DNA of 64,000 nt from JAWKRB01 sp041389885 (GTDB lineage Bacteria > Myxococcota_A > Polyangia > Polyangiales > Ga0077539). Position numbers and translations under genes: made by a program. The stretch spans positions 62,001-126,000 of the forward strand of contig JAWKRB010000011.1 in NCBI GenBank assembly GCA_041389885.1. The letters are read 5' to 3'. Positions 44,315-51,556 of this stretch are shown here, piece after piece. Positions within the stretch are counted from its first letter, which is position 1. The number at the start of each line of letters is the position of its first letter. The notes below the pieces were generated by a model that was given only the letters and a program-made list of their open reading frames with translations, searched no databases and was not told the DNA's origin.

Positions 44315-45102
44315 GACTCGGCTGCGCCAGAGGGTCGTCGCGCGACGCCTTGACAGCGCGTAGGAGGAACGTCGTGCCCAGGACCCTGCTCGTCGTCGAC
44401 GACAGCGCCACCATGCGAAAGGTGTTCGAGCTCACCTTCGCCGGTGAAGATGTCACGGTGATCACCCATGACGGTGCCGAGGGCGTTGTCGCCCGGGCCC
44501 GCGAGGTGCGCCCCCACGCCGCGATCGTCGATGTCGCTCTCGGGGGCAGCTCCGGGTACGACGTCGTTCGCTCGCTGCGCGGGGAGGCCGGCCTCTCGGG
44601 GGTGCCGATCTACCTGCTCTACTCCGACCACTCGCCCCTCGATGAGGCCGCGGCGCGGGCCTGCGGCGCCGCGGGCGCGCTCGCGAAGCCCTTTGACACC
44701 CAGGCGATGATCGATCGGGTGCGGCAGGCGTTCACCATCGCGAGCGGCGCTCAGGCGTCGGCGCCTCCGCCCGCCCCCGCGCCCTCCCCCGTGGGCAACC
44801 TCACCCAGCCCTTCGGCTCCCCCGCCGCCGCCGCCGCCGCCGCGGCCGCCCTCGCGCTCACGCGCCTCGTTCACGGTGAGGGTGCGCCCGTCCACGTTGG
44901 CGCCGTTGAGCGCCTCGATGGCGGCGTTCGCCTGCGCGGCGTCGCCGACCTCGACGAAGGCGAAGCCGCGGGGACGGCCGGTGTCACGGTCGGTGACCAT
45001 GTGAACCGACTGAACCTGCGCGCCTGCCTGCTCGAACACGGAGCGGAGACGATCCTCGGTGGTGGTGAAGGTGAGATTCCCGACGTAGAGACGTGTACCC
45101 AT
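44308..45102 (-). CDS. RRM-domain RNA-binding protein (3' end unreliable)
   Basis: Residues 1-80 are a single RNA-recognition motif of the bacterial Rbp type: RNP2 as RLYVGNLTF, RNP1 as RGFAFVEVG, and the end NVDGRTLTVNEARER. A Gly-rich tail follows (GGRGGGGGGGG), as in cold-responsive Rbp proteins. Such proteins normally stop after a short glycine tail (~100-130 residues). Here no stop occurs and the frame continues antisense through the whole response-regulator gene to 44308, which I do not believe; only 44821-45102 is reliable. A TTGACA/TAGGCT promoter and a ~190-base leader with hairpins precede it, suggesting post-transcriptional control. Confidence 0.78.
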   Translation of the reverse strand: MGTRLYVGNLTFTTTEDRLRSVFEQAGAQVQSVHMVTDRDTGRPRGFAFVEVGDAAQANAAIEALNGANVDGRTLTVNEAREREGGRGGGGGGGGAEGLGEVAHGGGRGGGRRRRRLSAARDGERLPHPIDHRLGVKGLRERARGAAGPRRGLIEGRVVGVEQVDRHPREAGLPAQRANDVVPGAAPESDIDDRGVGAHLAGPGDNALGTVMGDHRDIFTGEGELEHLSHGGAVVDDEQGPGHDVPPTRCQGVARRPSGAAESL

Positions 45103-45147
45103 GTGATGGCTCGCTGCGGCGGATCTCGCCGCGTGTCGCCGACGTAG
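44374..45147 (+). CDS. single-domain response regulator with Pro/Ala tail (3' end unreliable)
   Basis: A receiver domain: VPRTLLVVDDSATMRKVFEL, phospho-acceptor Asp53 (AAIVDVALGG), the S of LLYSDHSP, and Lys in ALAKPFD. After about residue 125 a Pro/Ala tail (SAPPPAPAPSPVGNLTQPFG, then poly-Ala) begins. The GTG start is supported by TAGGAGG three bases before GTC-GTG. From ~44850 on the frame merely runs antisense through the RRM gene to 45147, so the last ~100 codons are not believable. The real C-terminus seems to be missing at the GCC run 44823-44841. No output domain is visible; the regulator may act by protein contact. Confidence 0.75.
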   Translation: MPRTLLVVDDSATMRKVFELTFAGEDVTVITHDGAEGVVARAREVRPHAAIVDVALGGSSGYDVVRSLRGEAGLSGVPIYLLYSDHSPLDEAAARACGAAGALAKPFDTQAMIDRVRQAFTIASGAQASAPPPAPAPSPVGNLTQPFGSPAAAAAAAAALALTRLVHGEGAPVHVGAVERLDGGVRLRGVADLDEGEAAGTAGVTVGDHVNRLNLRACLLEHGAETILGGGEGEIPDVETCTHVMARCGGSRRVSPT

Positions 45148-45208
45148 CCGCCGTTCCCCGAAGAACGGAAACCACGCCAGACGGTAGCCGCGCGGCGGAT
45201 CTCGCCGC
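45116..45208. repeat. hairpins in the RRM-gene leader, including an exact 18-bp direct repeat
   Basis: GCGGCGGATCTCGCCGCG occurs twice (from 45116 and from 45192), each able to form GCGGCG/CGCCGC with loop GATCT. Between them CCGTTC (45151-45156) pairs with GAACGG (45163-45168). All three lie in the predicted 5' leader of the RRM gene. Confidence 0.75.
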
Positions 45209-45299
45209 GGGGCACCTCGTGTCTGATCAGATCATCCGTCGAGCAACCGCAGAGGAGTGCAGGGAGGAGAGAACGACCCGGAACGCGAGAGGCGAACGG

Positions 45300-45328
45300 A
45301 GCCTAGTCGAGCTCAAATTCAATGTCAA
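45300..45328 (-). promoter_or_regulatory. sigma-70-type promoter of the RRM RNA-binding protein gene
   Basis: On the minus strand TTGACA (45328-45323) and TAGGCT (45305-45300) are exactly 17 bp apart, with an AT-rich stretch (GAACGAAAAATGTA) just upstream that could act as an UP element. It predicts a leader of about 190 bases before the ATG at 45102. Confidence 0.6.
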
Positions 45329-45364
45329 TACATTTTTCGTTCACAATTCGGGCCGTCTCTGGGC

Positions 45365-46309
45365 CTACCGAACTCGCGTCCCGACGACGGTGAACGAGCG
45401 CGCTTCGCAATTGGTGAGCGCGCACCCGAAGCCGCTGAACGCGAGGGCCAGCGAGCCGCTGAAGCGCACAGGGTCGGGGAACGATCCGGTCAGGGTGAGG
45501 GTCGCGGCGCAGTCGGGGTGCGGGATCGCCCCGGTGACCCGCACCGTCCCTGAGGAGATGGCGGGACCTCGGAGCGTGACGGCGCCGCCCGGCCAGCCGA
45601 CCGTGACCTCGGCGGAGCTCGCGCTCAGGGTGATCTCGGCGATGGCGAAGCTCAGCACCGGGGTCTTGAAGACTTCGTCTTGACATGCGTAGGCCAGCGC
45701 CGGGACGAGGGTGTATCGCCCGCTCCTGGGGTCCTGGCCCGCGTCGCCGGTCGCGGGCGCGTCGAGCACCGCGGGGCGGTCCTGGGGCGGAGGTGCGTCG
45801 ATCGCCGCGGGGCGGTCCTGGGGCGGAGGCGCGTCGATCGCCGCGGGGCGGTCTTCGGGCGTGAAGACATCGCTCGCCGCGGGCGGGAGGTCGACGCTCG
45901 GGCCCCCCGCGTCGTCGGGCCCCTCACAGCCCCGTTGTGCGTCGCAGCGCGCTCCGACCGCGCAGAGCGAGTCGTCGGCGACGCTGTCGCAGACCCCGCT
46001 CACGAGGCATCGGTCGCGGGTGCACGCGACGCCGTCGTCGCAGTCCCCCGCGCGCGCGCACCTCCGAGGAGAGACGCAGCCGCCGATGCGCTCGTGGTCG
46101 CACACGTTGCCGACGACGCAGAGGTCCGCGGTGCACGGGTCCAGGTCGTCACAGTCTTCGGCGCGGGCGCAGCGCGGCCCGACGGGGGTGATCGACGCGT
46201 CGTCGCCGCGGAGCGAGACGCGCGGCTCCTCCCCACACCCAAGCACGAGCAGCGCGAGACCGCCCGCGAGCTGAAGCGATCCCGCGCGCACGACGGTGAA
46301 GAGTGGCAC
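45365..46309 (-). CDS. cysteine-rich lipoprotein with Asp-Cys repeat modules
   Basis: 314 residues: signal LQLAGGLALLVLGC (lipobox VLGC). Residues ~45-130 have repeated modules of the form C....DCDD.DPCT.D.C....C (RCARAEDCDDLDPCTADLC; RCARAGDCDDGVACTRDRC), common in myxobacterial surface proteins. Then comes a tandem 12-residue repeat (DRPAAIDAPPPQ twice, then DRPAVLDAPATG; 36-bp DNA repeats near 45760-45860) and a C-terminal domain of about 110 residues of beta strands. The role is unknown, and the disulfide-rich modules suggest an extracellular location. The GTG start at 46309 is tentative. Confidence 0.7.
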   Translation of the reverse strand: MPLFTVVRAGSLQLAGGLALLVLGCGEEPRVSLRGDDASITPVGPRCARAEDCDDLDPCTADLCVVGNVCDHERIGGCVSPRRCARAGDCDDGVACTRDRCLVSGVCDSVADDSLCAVGARCDAQRGCEGPDDAGGPSVDLPPAASDVFTPEDRPAAIDAPPPQDRPAAIDAPPPQDRPAVLDAPATGDAGQDPRSGRYTLVPALAYACQDEVFKTPVLSFAIAEITLSASSAEVTVGWPGGAVTLRGPAISSGTVRVTGAIPHPDCAATLTLTGSFPDPVRFSGSLALAFSGFGCALTNCEARSFTVVGTRVR

Positions 46310-46359
46310 GGAGAGGGGGCTCTCGTCGCGCTTCGTTCACGCCAGGCGGAGCGCGCGGG

Positions 46360-46992
46360 TCACCACTGCATCGAGTCGACCATCGCGTCGAAGGCGCCGC
46401 GCACCGCGGTCACGGTCGCGCGAGGCCCCGTGAGCTTGAAGAACCAGGGACCCTGAGGCGTCTCGACGATCGCGCCCAGGAGCGCCCAGTCATCGCGCGC
46501 CCCAGGAGGACCCGCGCCCATGCTCCCGGCGTTGAAGCGACCCGAGGCGAAGGTCACGGTGGCCCGCATCGTGCCGACCTGACGCGCGTCTCGCGTGGGG
46601 GGCGCGTCGGTGCGCTCGAACTGTCCGTACCAGCGCTGGAGGTTCTGCTCGATGTCGCCCCCCTGTCCGACGCCGAAGAAGAACACCGCCATCGACGCGT
46701 CGCCCGCGGCCCCTGGGATGGCGTACTGCGCCCTGCGCATCGACGACGACGGGCGCTCGCTGCGCCAGCCGGGAGGGTCGCGCCAACGCAGCGGGTGCTC
46801 GGCCTCGCTCGGCGCCGCCTGGACGTGCGCCGACGGCGATGCGTGCGAGCGCACGGGCGGGTGCCCTGAGGGCAGGCCGGGCTCCGGCGTGCGCTCGACC
46901 CTGGCGGGCGGTGGCGTCGGAGGCTCTGAGGGAGTGTTCTTGCACGCGGAGAGCGCGGCAAGAAGAACGAGGGCGGCGCGGGCTGAGGTCAT
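46360..46992 (-). CDS. hypothetical lipoprotein
   Basis: A 210-residue predicted lipoprotein: TSARAALVLLAALSAC with lipobox LSAC, a Pro-rich linker (~25-60), then a compact domain (GWRSERPSSSMRRAQYAIPG, MAVFFFGVGQGGDIEQNLQR, then PQGPWFFKLTGPRATVTAVR). The domain is found in other Myxococcota and Planctomycetes lipoproteins as far as I recall, but has no function I can name. ATG 46992 was chosen for the signal peptide. It lies 43 bp after ssb on the same strand and may share its transcript. Confidence 0.68.
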   Translation of the reverse strand: MTSARAALVLLAALSACKNTPSEPPTPPPARVERTPEPGLPSGHPPVRSHASPSAHVQAAPSEAEHPLRWRDPPGWRSERPSSSMRRAQYAIPGAAGDASMAVFFFGVGQGGDIEQNLQRWYGQFERTDAPPTRDARQVGTMRATVTFASGRFNAGSMGAGPPGARDDWALLGAIVETPQGPWFFKLTGPRATVTAVRGAFDAMVDSMQW

Positions 46993-47035
46993 GCGGCGCG
47001 CATCATGCACCCGTTTGTTCGAAGACGCAGGTCGA

Positions 47036-47581
47036 TCAGAAGGGGATGTCGTCGCTGTCGCCCCCGCCGCCGAAATCGTCGGGGGGATAGTCGTCGGCCG
47101 GCGCGCGACCGCCCCCGCCCCCGCCGCCGCCGCCACGAGGGCCACCGCCCATGCCCCCGCCGCCGCCGCCACCGCCACGAGGGCCACCGCCCATGCCCCC
47201 GCCGCCACCGCCGCGGGGCGCACCACCCCCGCCGCCGCCCCCGCCGCCGCCGCGGCTGTCGAGGAAGATCAGCTCGTCGGCTCGAATGGTGGTGTTGTAG
47301 CGGGTGACCCCGTCCTTCTCATACGAGTCGGTGCGGAGCTTACCCTCGACGTACACGCGGGTTCCCTTCGCGAGGAAGCGCTGGAGCGCCTCGGCGCGCG
47401 GCCCCCAGATGTTCACCGTGTGCCACTCCGCGTGCTCCTGGAGCTGGCCGTTCTTGTCCTTCCAGGACTCGTTGGTCGCCACTCGAAACTTCAGCACCGA
47501 CTGCCCGCTCGGGGTCGAGCGGAACTCTGGGTCAGCGCCAATGTTCCCGATGATCATCACCTTGTTCAGACTGTTCGACAT
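47036..47581 (-). CDS. ssb: single-stranded DNA-binding protein
   Basis: A 181-residue SSB. The OB-fold covers ~1-112 (LNKVMIIGNIGADPEFRSTP, WHTVNIWGPRAEALQRFLAK, GTRVYVEGKLRTDSYEKDG). A glycine-rich linker from 113 to ~160 has internal repeats (GGGMGGGPRGG units), and the acidic tip is DSDDIPF, the site that recruits repair and replication proteins. It protects single-stranded DNA in replication, recombination and repair. The promoter upstream (47615-47644) contains a CTGAACG half-site like that in the dnaE2 LexA-like box. ATG 47581 is the family start. Confidence 0.95.
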   Translation of the reverse strand: MSNSLNKVMIIGNIGADPEFRSTPSGQSVLKFRVATNESWKDKNGQLQEHAEWHTVNIWGPRAEALQRFLAKGTRVYVEGKLRTDSYEKDGVTRYNTTIRADELIFLDSRGGGGGGGGGGAPRGGGGGGMGGGPRGGGGGGGGMGGGPRGGGGGGGGGRAPADDYPPDDFGGGGDSDDIPF

Positions 47582-47614
47582 GGATCCACCGCCCGTTGAT
47601 TCCTGGCTGAACGC

Positions 47615-47644
47615 AGGCTAGCGCCGCGTTCAAACGAGGGTCAA
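47615..47644 (-). promoter_or_regulatory. ssb promoter
   Basis: On the minus strand TTGACC (47644-47639) and TAGCCT (47620-47615) are 18 bp apart; the transcript would have a ~27-base leader. GCTGAACGCAG (47606-47616, plus strand) overlaps the -10 and resembles half of a LexA box. Confidence 0.5.
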
Positions 47645-47683
47645 CTACCTTGCGGACATACCCTGTCACAGCCCGTGATGGGC

Positions 47684-49408
47684 TCAGTAGTCCGCGGGGG
47701 GGCACTGGGCGCCGTGCCGTCGGCGGTACACGGGTTCGCCGTCGACGTAGCGCATGAAGCAGTAGTTTCGGTCGAGGTAGTTTCGCAGCGGGGGGTAGTT
47801 GTACATGTACCGCCCGTTCATCGAACGGCCGGCGTCGATCACGAGCTCTGGCTTGTAGTGCTCGAGGTCTGCGAGGAGGAGCTCCCGTGATCCTGGCACC
47901 GCGCGGCGCTCTTCTTCGTCGCGGGTGGCCTGAAACCACGGGACCACGCCGGCTGGATAGACCGTGTAGACGTAGCGCGACGCGGGGAGCCGGTGCGCCG
48001 AGACGTATGTCTCTGCGCGAAAGCCCCAGACGAAGATCCGTTGGCCCTCTTCGGTCTTCTCGCGCACATAGCGCACGATGGGGTCGGCGTGCGGGTCCTG
48101 GTACCAGCGGTCGGTCTCGCGCCGGGTGCGCACGTTGCGGGCGAGCGCAGACGAGCCGACGAGGAGCAGCACCGCCGCCCCCGCGACGAACACCGTGGCC
48201 GACGCCGCCGCGCCGACGTCGCGGGCTCGCCTCGCCGCGAAGAGCTGCGCCACCGCCACGCCCGCGAGCACCGCCGCGATGGGGTGCACCTGCACGAAGT
48301 AGTGCGGAAAGAAGCGCCAGGTGAAGCCCGCGCCGACGGCAGCCGCGACGAGCTGCACCACGATGTAGAGCGGGACCACCGCCTCGCGGAGCCTCGCGGC
48401 CCGCGCGCCTTCGGCGTCGAAGTACGTTCGAACCGCGCGCGCGAGCACCGTGAGGCCGAGGGCGCTCACCCCGGCGATGCCGAGGAAGTACCGGTCGACC
48501 TGCTCGCGGATCTTGTCCCGCATCACGGTGGTCGTGAGCGGGTCCATGAAGATGTCGCGGCCGTAGCGCTGGTAGTAGTAGACGAACTCGCGCAGGTGCC
48601 CGCTGAGCGCGTAGATCGCGACGACCACCACGTAGGGTGCGCTCACCCCGAGAAGAAACCTCACCGCGTCGCGGCGGCGCGCGCTCGGGCTGTCTCCCTC
48701 GCGGCCGAGCACCAGCCACGCGAAGGTCGGCGCGAGGTGAATCAGGGTCATCTGCTTGGTGAGTCCCGCGAGCGCGGCGCTCACGCCGGCGAGGAGCACC
48801 AGGCGGTCGCGGCGCTTCGCGGTGATCCCTTCTCGTCGCTGCGCGCGCACCGCGAGGAGCATCGACGCGAGGGCGAACTGCATCGCCACGATCTCGCCGT
48901 TGAACCCGATGCCGTCCCAGGGGTTGAGCTCGTACGAGAGAAAGTGCGTGCAGTAGAGCAGCGCGCCCGCGGCGGCGGTCCACCCCGCGAGCTCGGAGCT
49001 CAGCAGGGCGACGAGCAGCAGCGTCGAGAGCGCCATCGTGAGCCCGAGCGCGCGCATCGGCACCCACGAGAAGCGCCCGCCGACGCGCATGGCGAGCGTC
49101 GCCAGCCAGTACAGCACGGGCCCGCGCTGAGAGACCGCGTCGACGTAGGGCAGCCAGTGGCCGTCCATCATGCGCAGCGCCATCGCCGCGATGTACCCCT
49201 CGTCGTTGCTGACGGGCGTCGCGAAGGGGATCATGAAGTGCAGGTGCGCCCGCAGCGTGACGCCCACCGCCGTTGCCGCCGCGAGCGAGGGCGCGAGCCA
49301 CTCGGTCCAGCGCGCGCGCAGGGAACTTCGCAGGGGCGCTTGCGGCGCAGGGGCTTCGGACGACGGCGCGTCCGGGGGCGTTTCGGTCTCGCTCACGGCG
49401 CGAGACAT
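47684..49408 (-). CDS. GT39/ArnT-like polytopic membrane glycosyltransferase
   Basis: 574 residues with about ten to twelve transmembrane segments. The first periplasmic loop has the family's acidic motif (PVSNDEGYIAAMALRMMDGH) followed by LPYVDAVSQRGPVLYWLATL, as in dolichyl/undecaprenyl-phosphate sugar transferases of the GT39/GT83 (PMT_2) group. Such enzymes transfer a sugar from a polyprenyl-phosphate carrier to protein or lipid A on the outer face of the inner membrane; donor and acceptor are unknown here. The C-terminal ~130 residues form a soluble domain (EGQRIFVWGFRAETYVSAHR onward). ATG 49408 begins a charged cytosolic N-terminus. Confidence 0.8.
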   Translation of the reverse strand: MSRAVSETETPPDAPSSEAPAPQAPLRSSLRARWTEWLAPSLAAATAVGVTLRAHLHFMIPFATPVSNDEGYIAAMALRMMDGHWLPYVDAVSQRGPVLYWLATLAMRVGGRFSWVPMRALGLTMALSTLLLVALLSSELAGWTAAAGALLYCTHFLSYELNPWDGIGFNGEIVAMQFALASMLLAVRAQRREGITAKRRDRLVLLAGVSAALAGLTKQMTLIHLAPTFAWLVLGREGDSPSARRRDAVRFLLGVSAPYVVVVAIYALSGHLREFVYYYQRYGRDIFMDPLTTTVMRDKIREQVDRYFLGIAGVSALGLTVLARAVRTYFDAEGARAARLREAVVPLYIVVQLVAAAVGAGFTWRFFPHYFVQVHPIAAVLAGVAVAQLFAARRARDVGAAASATVFVAGAAVLLLVGSSALARNVRTRRETDRWYQDPHADPIVRYVREKTEEGQRIFVWGFRAETYVSAHRLPASRYVYTVYPAGVVPWFQATRDEEERRAVPGSRELLLADLEHYKPELVIDAGRSMNGRYMYNYPPLRNYLDRNYCFMRYVDGEPVYRRRHGAQCPPADY

Positions 49409-49453
49409 TTCGCGGGTTCTCGCGTCGATTGCAAGCGCGCTCGCCGCGGCGGG

Positions 49454-49876
49454 CTACGCGGTCACGAGGGTGATCGGCTGCCCGTCAGGCACGTGTCGCA
49501 TCGACACCGAGTTGATGCAGTACCTCAGCCCCGTCGGCGGAGGCCCGTCGGGGAACACGTGACCCAGGTGCCCGTCGCAGCGCGCGCAGCACACCTCGAC
49601 CCTGCGCATGCCGTGCGAGAGGTCCTCGTGCTCGGCGATCGCCCCGGCGCTCACGGGCTGCGTGAACGAGGGCCAGCCGGTGCCCGACTCGAACTTCTGC
49701 CCGGCGCGAAAGAGCGGCGCGCCGCAGCCCGCGCACACGAAGGTCCCAGGGTCTTTGGTGCCGACGAAGCACCCCGTCCACGCGCGCTCGGTGCCCTTGC
49801 CGCGAAGCACCGAGAACTCCTCGGGCGTGAGCCTCGCGCGCCACGCCTCTTCTGAAAGCTCCAATCGATCCGCCAT
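49454..49876 (-). CDS. msrB: peptide-methionine (R)-S-oxide reductase MsrB
   Basis: A 140-residue MsrB reducing methionine-R-sulfoxide in proteins. Zinc cysteines are Cys48/Cys51 (VCAGCG) and Cys97/Cys100 (CARC). The catalytic cysteine is Cys120 in GLRYCINSVSM. GTGWPSF and the HLGHVFPDGP loop are standard. ATG 49876 has GGAGG eight bases upstream; the longer frame to 49951 has no such site. No export signal is seen, so it is cytosolic. It lies 40 bp downstream of the GT2 gene on the same strand. Confidence 0.94.
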   Translation of the reverse strand: MADRLELSEEAWRARLTPEEFSVLRGKGTERAWTGCFVGTKDPGTFVCAGCGAPLFRAGQKFESGTGWPSFTQPVSAGAIAEHEDLSHGMRRVEVCCARCDGHLGHVFPDGPPPTGLRYCINSVSMRHVPDGQPITLVTA

Positions 49877-49916
49877 GACCGCGACCTCCGTGGGCTCCGC
49901 GAGGGCCCCGGCGCCG

Positions 49917-50921
49917 CTACGCCGCGACGACGAAGTCCTCGCCTTCGACAAAGCCCATGGCGCACAAGGCCGCGCGAATCAACCCCCGGGCCCCCTCGGC
50001 GCCCACCGCGGCGACCACGGCGAAGGCGTCGGGCGAGAGCGCGTCGGGGCTCACCACCCGCGCCCCCCGCACGACGCGCCCGATCTTCAGCGGGTCGATG
50101 TCGACGAACACCGCCGCGCGCACCCCCTCGGGCTCCATCGCCCGGGCGAGGCGCCGGCCGGTGGGACCCGCGCCCCACACCGCCAGCGGCCGCCCCATCG
50201 CCCTCACCCGCGCGGCGAGGAACGCCCCCTTCGCGGCGGTGATGCGCTCGCGGGCGTACCGCGGGTGCGTGAAGGTCAGCCGCCCGGGACGGTGGCGCCA
50301 CGAGAAGAGCACCCGATCGAGCTTGGCCAGGCGCATCCCCGCGGCGTCCATGCGGAGCCAGAGGTCGTAGTCCTCGGGCCAGGCGACCTCGCGGTAGGGG
50401 CCGACGACGTCGATCACCTCGCGGCGAAACATCACGCTGGGGTGGCAGAGCGGCGACTCGATGAAGATCTCGCGGTGATGATCCTCGGGGGTGAGCAGCG
50501 CGTTCTGCCATGAAACATACCGTTTCATTCCGTCGCCGAGGGCCTCGACGGGCTCGGCGAGGACCCGGGTGCCGACCAGCTGCACGTCGGGGCGAAGGGC
50601 GAGAAAATCGCGCTGCGCGGCGAGGCGCCCGGCGTGGGAGCGGTCGTCGCCGTCCATGCGCGCGATGAGCGGAGCCCGCGCCGCCGCGAGGCCGCGGTTC
50701 AGCGCCGCGACGATGCCCTCTCCCTCCGTGCGAATCCGCTGGACCCTCGGGTCGGCCGCGAGCGCCGACAGGACCTCCGGGGTCTCGTCCACCGAGCCGT
50801 CGTCGATCACCACCAGCTCGAGGTCCACCCCCGCGTCGGCGAGAATGTCCCCCGCCGCGTCGGCCAACGTCGAGGCGTTGTTCCGGGTCGGGAGCAGCAC
50901 CGACACCTCGGGCCGCGGCAT
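49917..50921 (-). CDS. family 2 glycosyltransferase with C-terminal Rossmann-like domain
   Basis: 334 residues. Residues 1-225 are a GT-A family 2 transferase: EVSVLLPTRNNASTL, VVIDDGSVDETPEVL, the metal-binding ARMDGDDRSHAGRL, and a WPEDYDLWLRMDAAG acceptor motif. Residues ~240-334 begin PLAVWGAGPTGRRLARAMEP, a nucleotide-binding Rossmann start, and continue FVDIDPLKIGRVVRGARVVS, resembling the small sugar/nucleotide domain appended to some surface-polysaccharide enzymes. Sugar donor and target are unknown. ATG 50921 gives the usual start; a GTG at 50939 is an alternative. Confidence 0.85.
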   Translation of the reverse strand: MPRPEVSVLLPTRNNASTLADAAGDILADAGVDLELVVIDDGSVDETPEVLSALAADPRVQRIRTEGEGIVAALNRGLAAARAPLIARMDGDDRSHAGRLAAQRDFLALRPDVQLVGTRVLAEPVEALGDGMKRYVSWQNALLTPEDHHREIFIESPLCHPSVMFRREVIDVVGPYREVAWPEDYDLWLRMDAAGMRLAKLDRVLFSWRHRPGRLTFTHPRYARERITAAKGAFLAARVRAMGRPLAVWGAGPTGRRLARAMEPEGVRAAVFVDIDPLKIGRVVRGARVVSPDALSPDAFAVVAAVGAEGARGLIRAALCAMGFVEGEDFVVAA

Positions 50922-51056
50922 GGGACTTGAAGACGTCACGCGCAGAACCTATCGAGGTGCGGTACACCGCCCCCCGGCACCGTGCACACGCACCCCGTGC
51001 GTCGGCCGATGCCAGGTTCGCGCCGACGCTGCGTCGGTAGAAGGAGAATCCCCGTC

Positions 51057-51368
51057 ATGTCTCAGATCTCGCGTCGTGATGCGTTGAAGCGTTCGCTGGT
51101 GGTGCTCGCGGCGATTCCGGTCGCGCTGGAGGCTTGCAAGAAGGACGAAGCGCTGACCTGCACCAACACCGCGGGTCTCTCTCAGGCCGACCTCGCCACC
51201 CGCACCACCCTCCAGTACGCCGACCGAGCCACCGATCCGAGCAGGAAGTGCTCGGGCTGTCAGCTGTTTCAGGCCGCGGCGCCTGGGCAGTGCGGCGGCT
51301 GCACCCTGGTGAAGGGGCCGATCAATCCGGGCGGCTCCTGCACGGCCTTCGTCGCCCGCCCCGCCTGA
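51057..51368 (+). CDS. high-potential iron-sulfur protein (HiPIP), Tat-exported
   Basis: 103 residues. The N-terminus SQISRRDALKRSLVVLAAIP is a twin-arginine signal, as expected for a protein exported with a folded [4Fe-4S] cluster. Cluster cysteines: Cys65 and Cys68 (KCSGCQLF), Cys82 (GGCTLV) and Cys95 (GGSCTAF). There is an extra Cys79 where most HiPIPs have an aromatic residue. HiPIPs carry single electrons at high potential in the periplasm, for example to cytochrome oxidases or reaction centres. AAGGAG lies 11 bases before the ATG. Confidence 0.9.
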   Translation: MSQISRRDALKRSLVVLAAIPVALEACKKDEALTCTNTAGLSQADLATRTTLQYADRATDPSRKCSGCQLFQAAAPGQCGGCTLVKGPINPGGSCTAFVARPA

Positions 51369-51556
51369 GCCCCTCCAACCCCTCCCCGACGCCTCACGCA
51401 CAAACGCGGTGAGACCGCGCAGGCTGTTCGCGGCGACGCGTCGGCCCGGTCGCCCGTCTCAACCCCGAGCCCGTGCGCGGGGCGAGGCCGTTCGCCGCGG
51501 CGAAGGCTGTCGCAGAGTCCGCGCCTCGGACGGCGATGGAGTATAGGGGTCTCGCG

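Noticed and set aside
44350..44355. TTGACA as the -35 of the response-regulator gene
   Set aside because: A matching -10 would fall on the GTG start codon and the ribosome-binding site; the better-placed TTGACA/TACAAG pair at 44285-44314 explains transcription.
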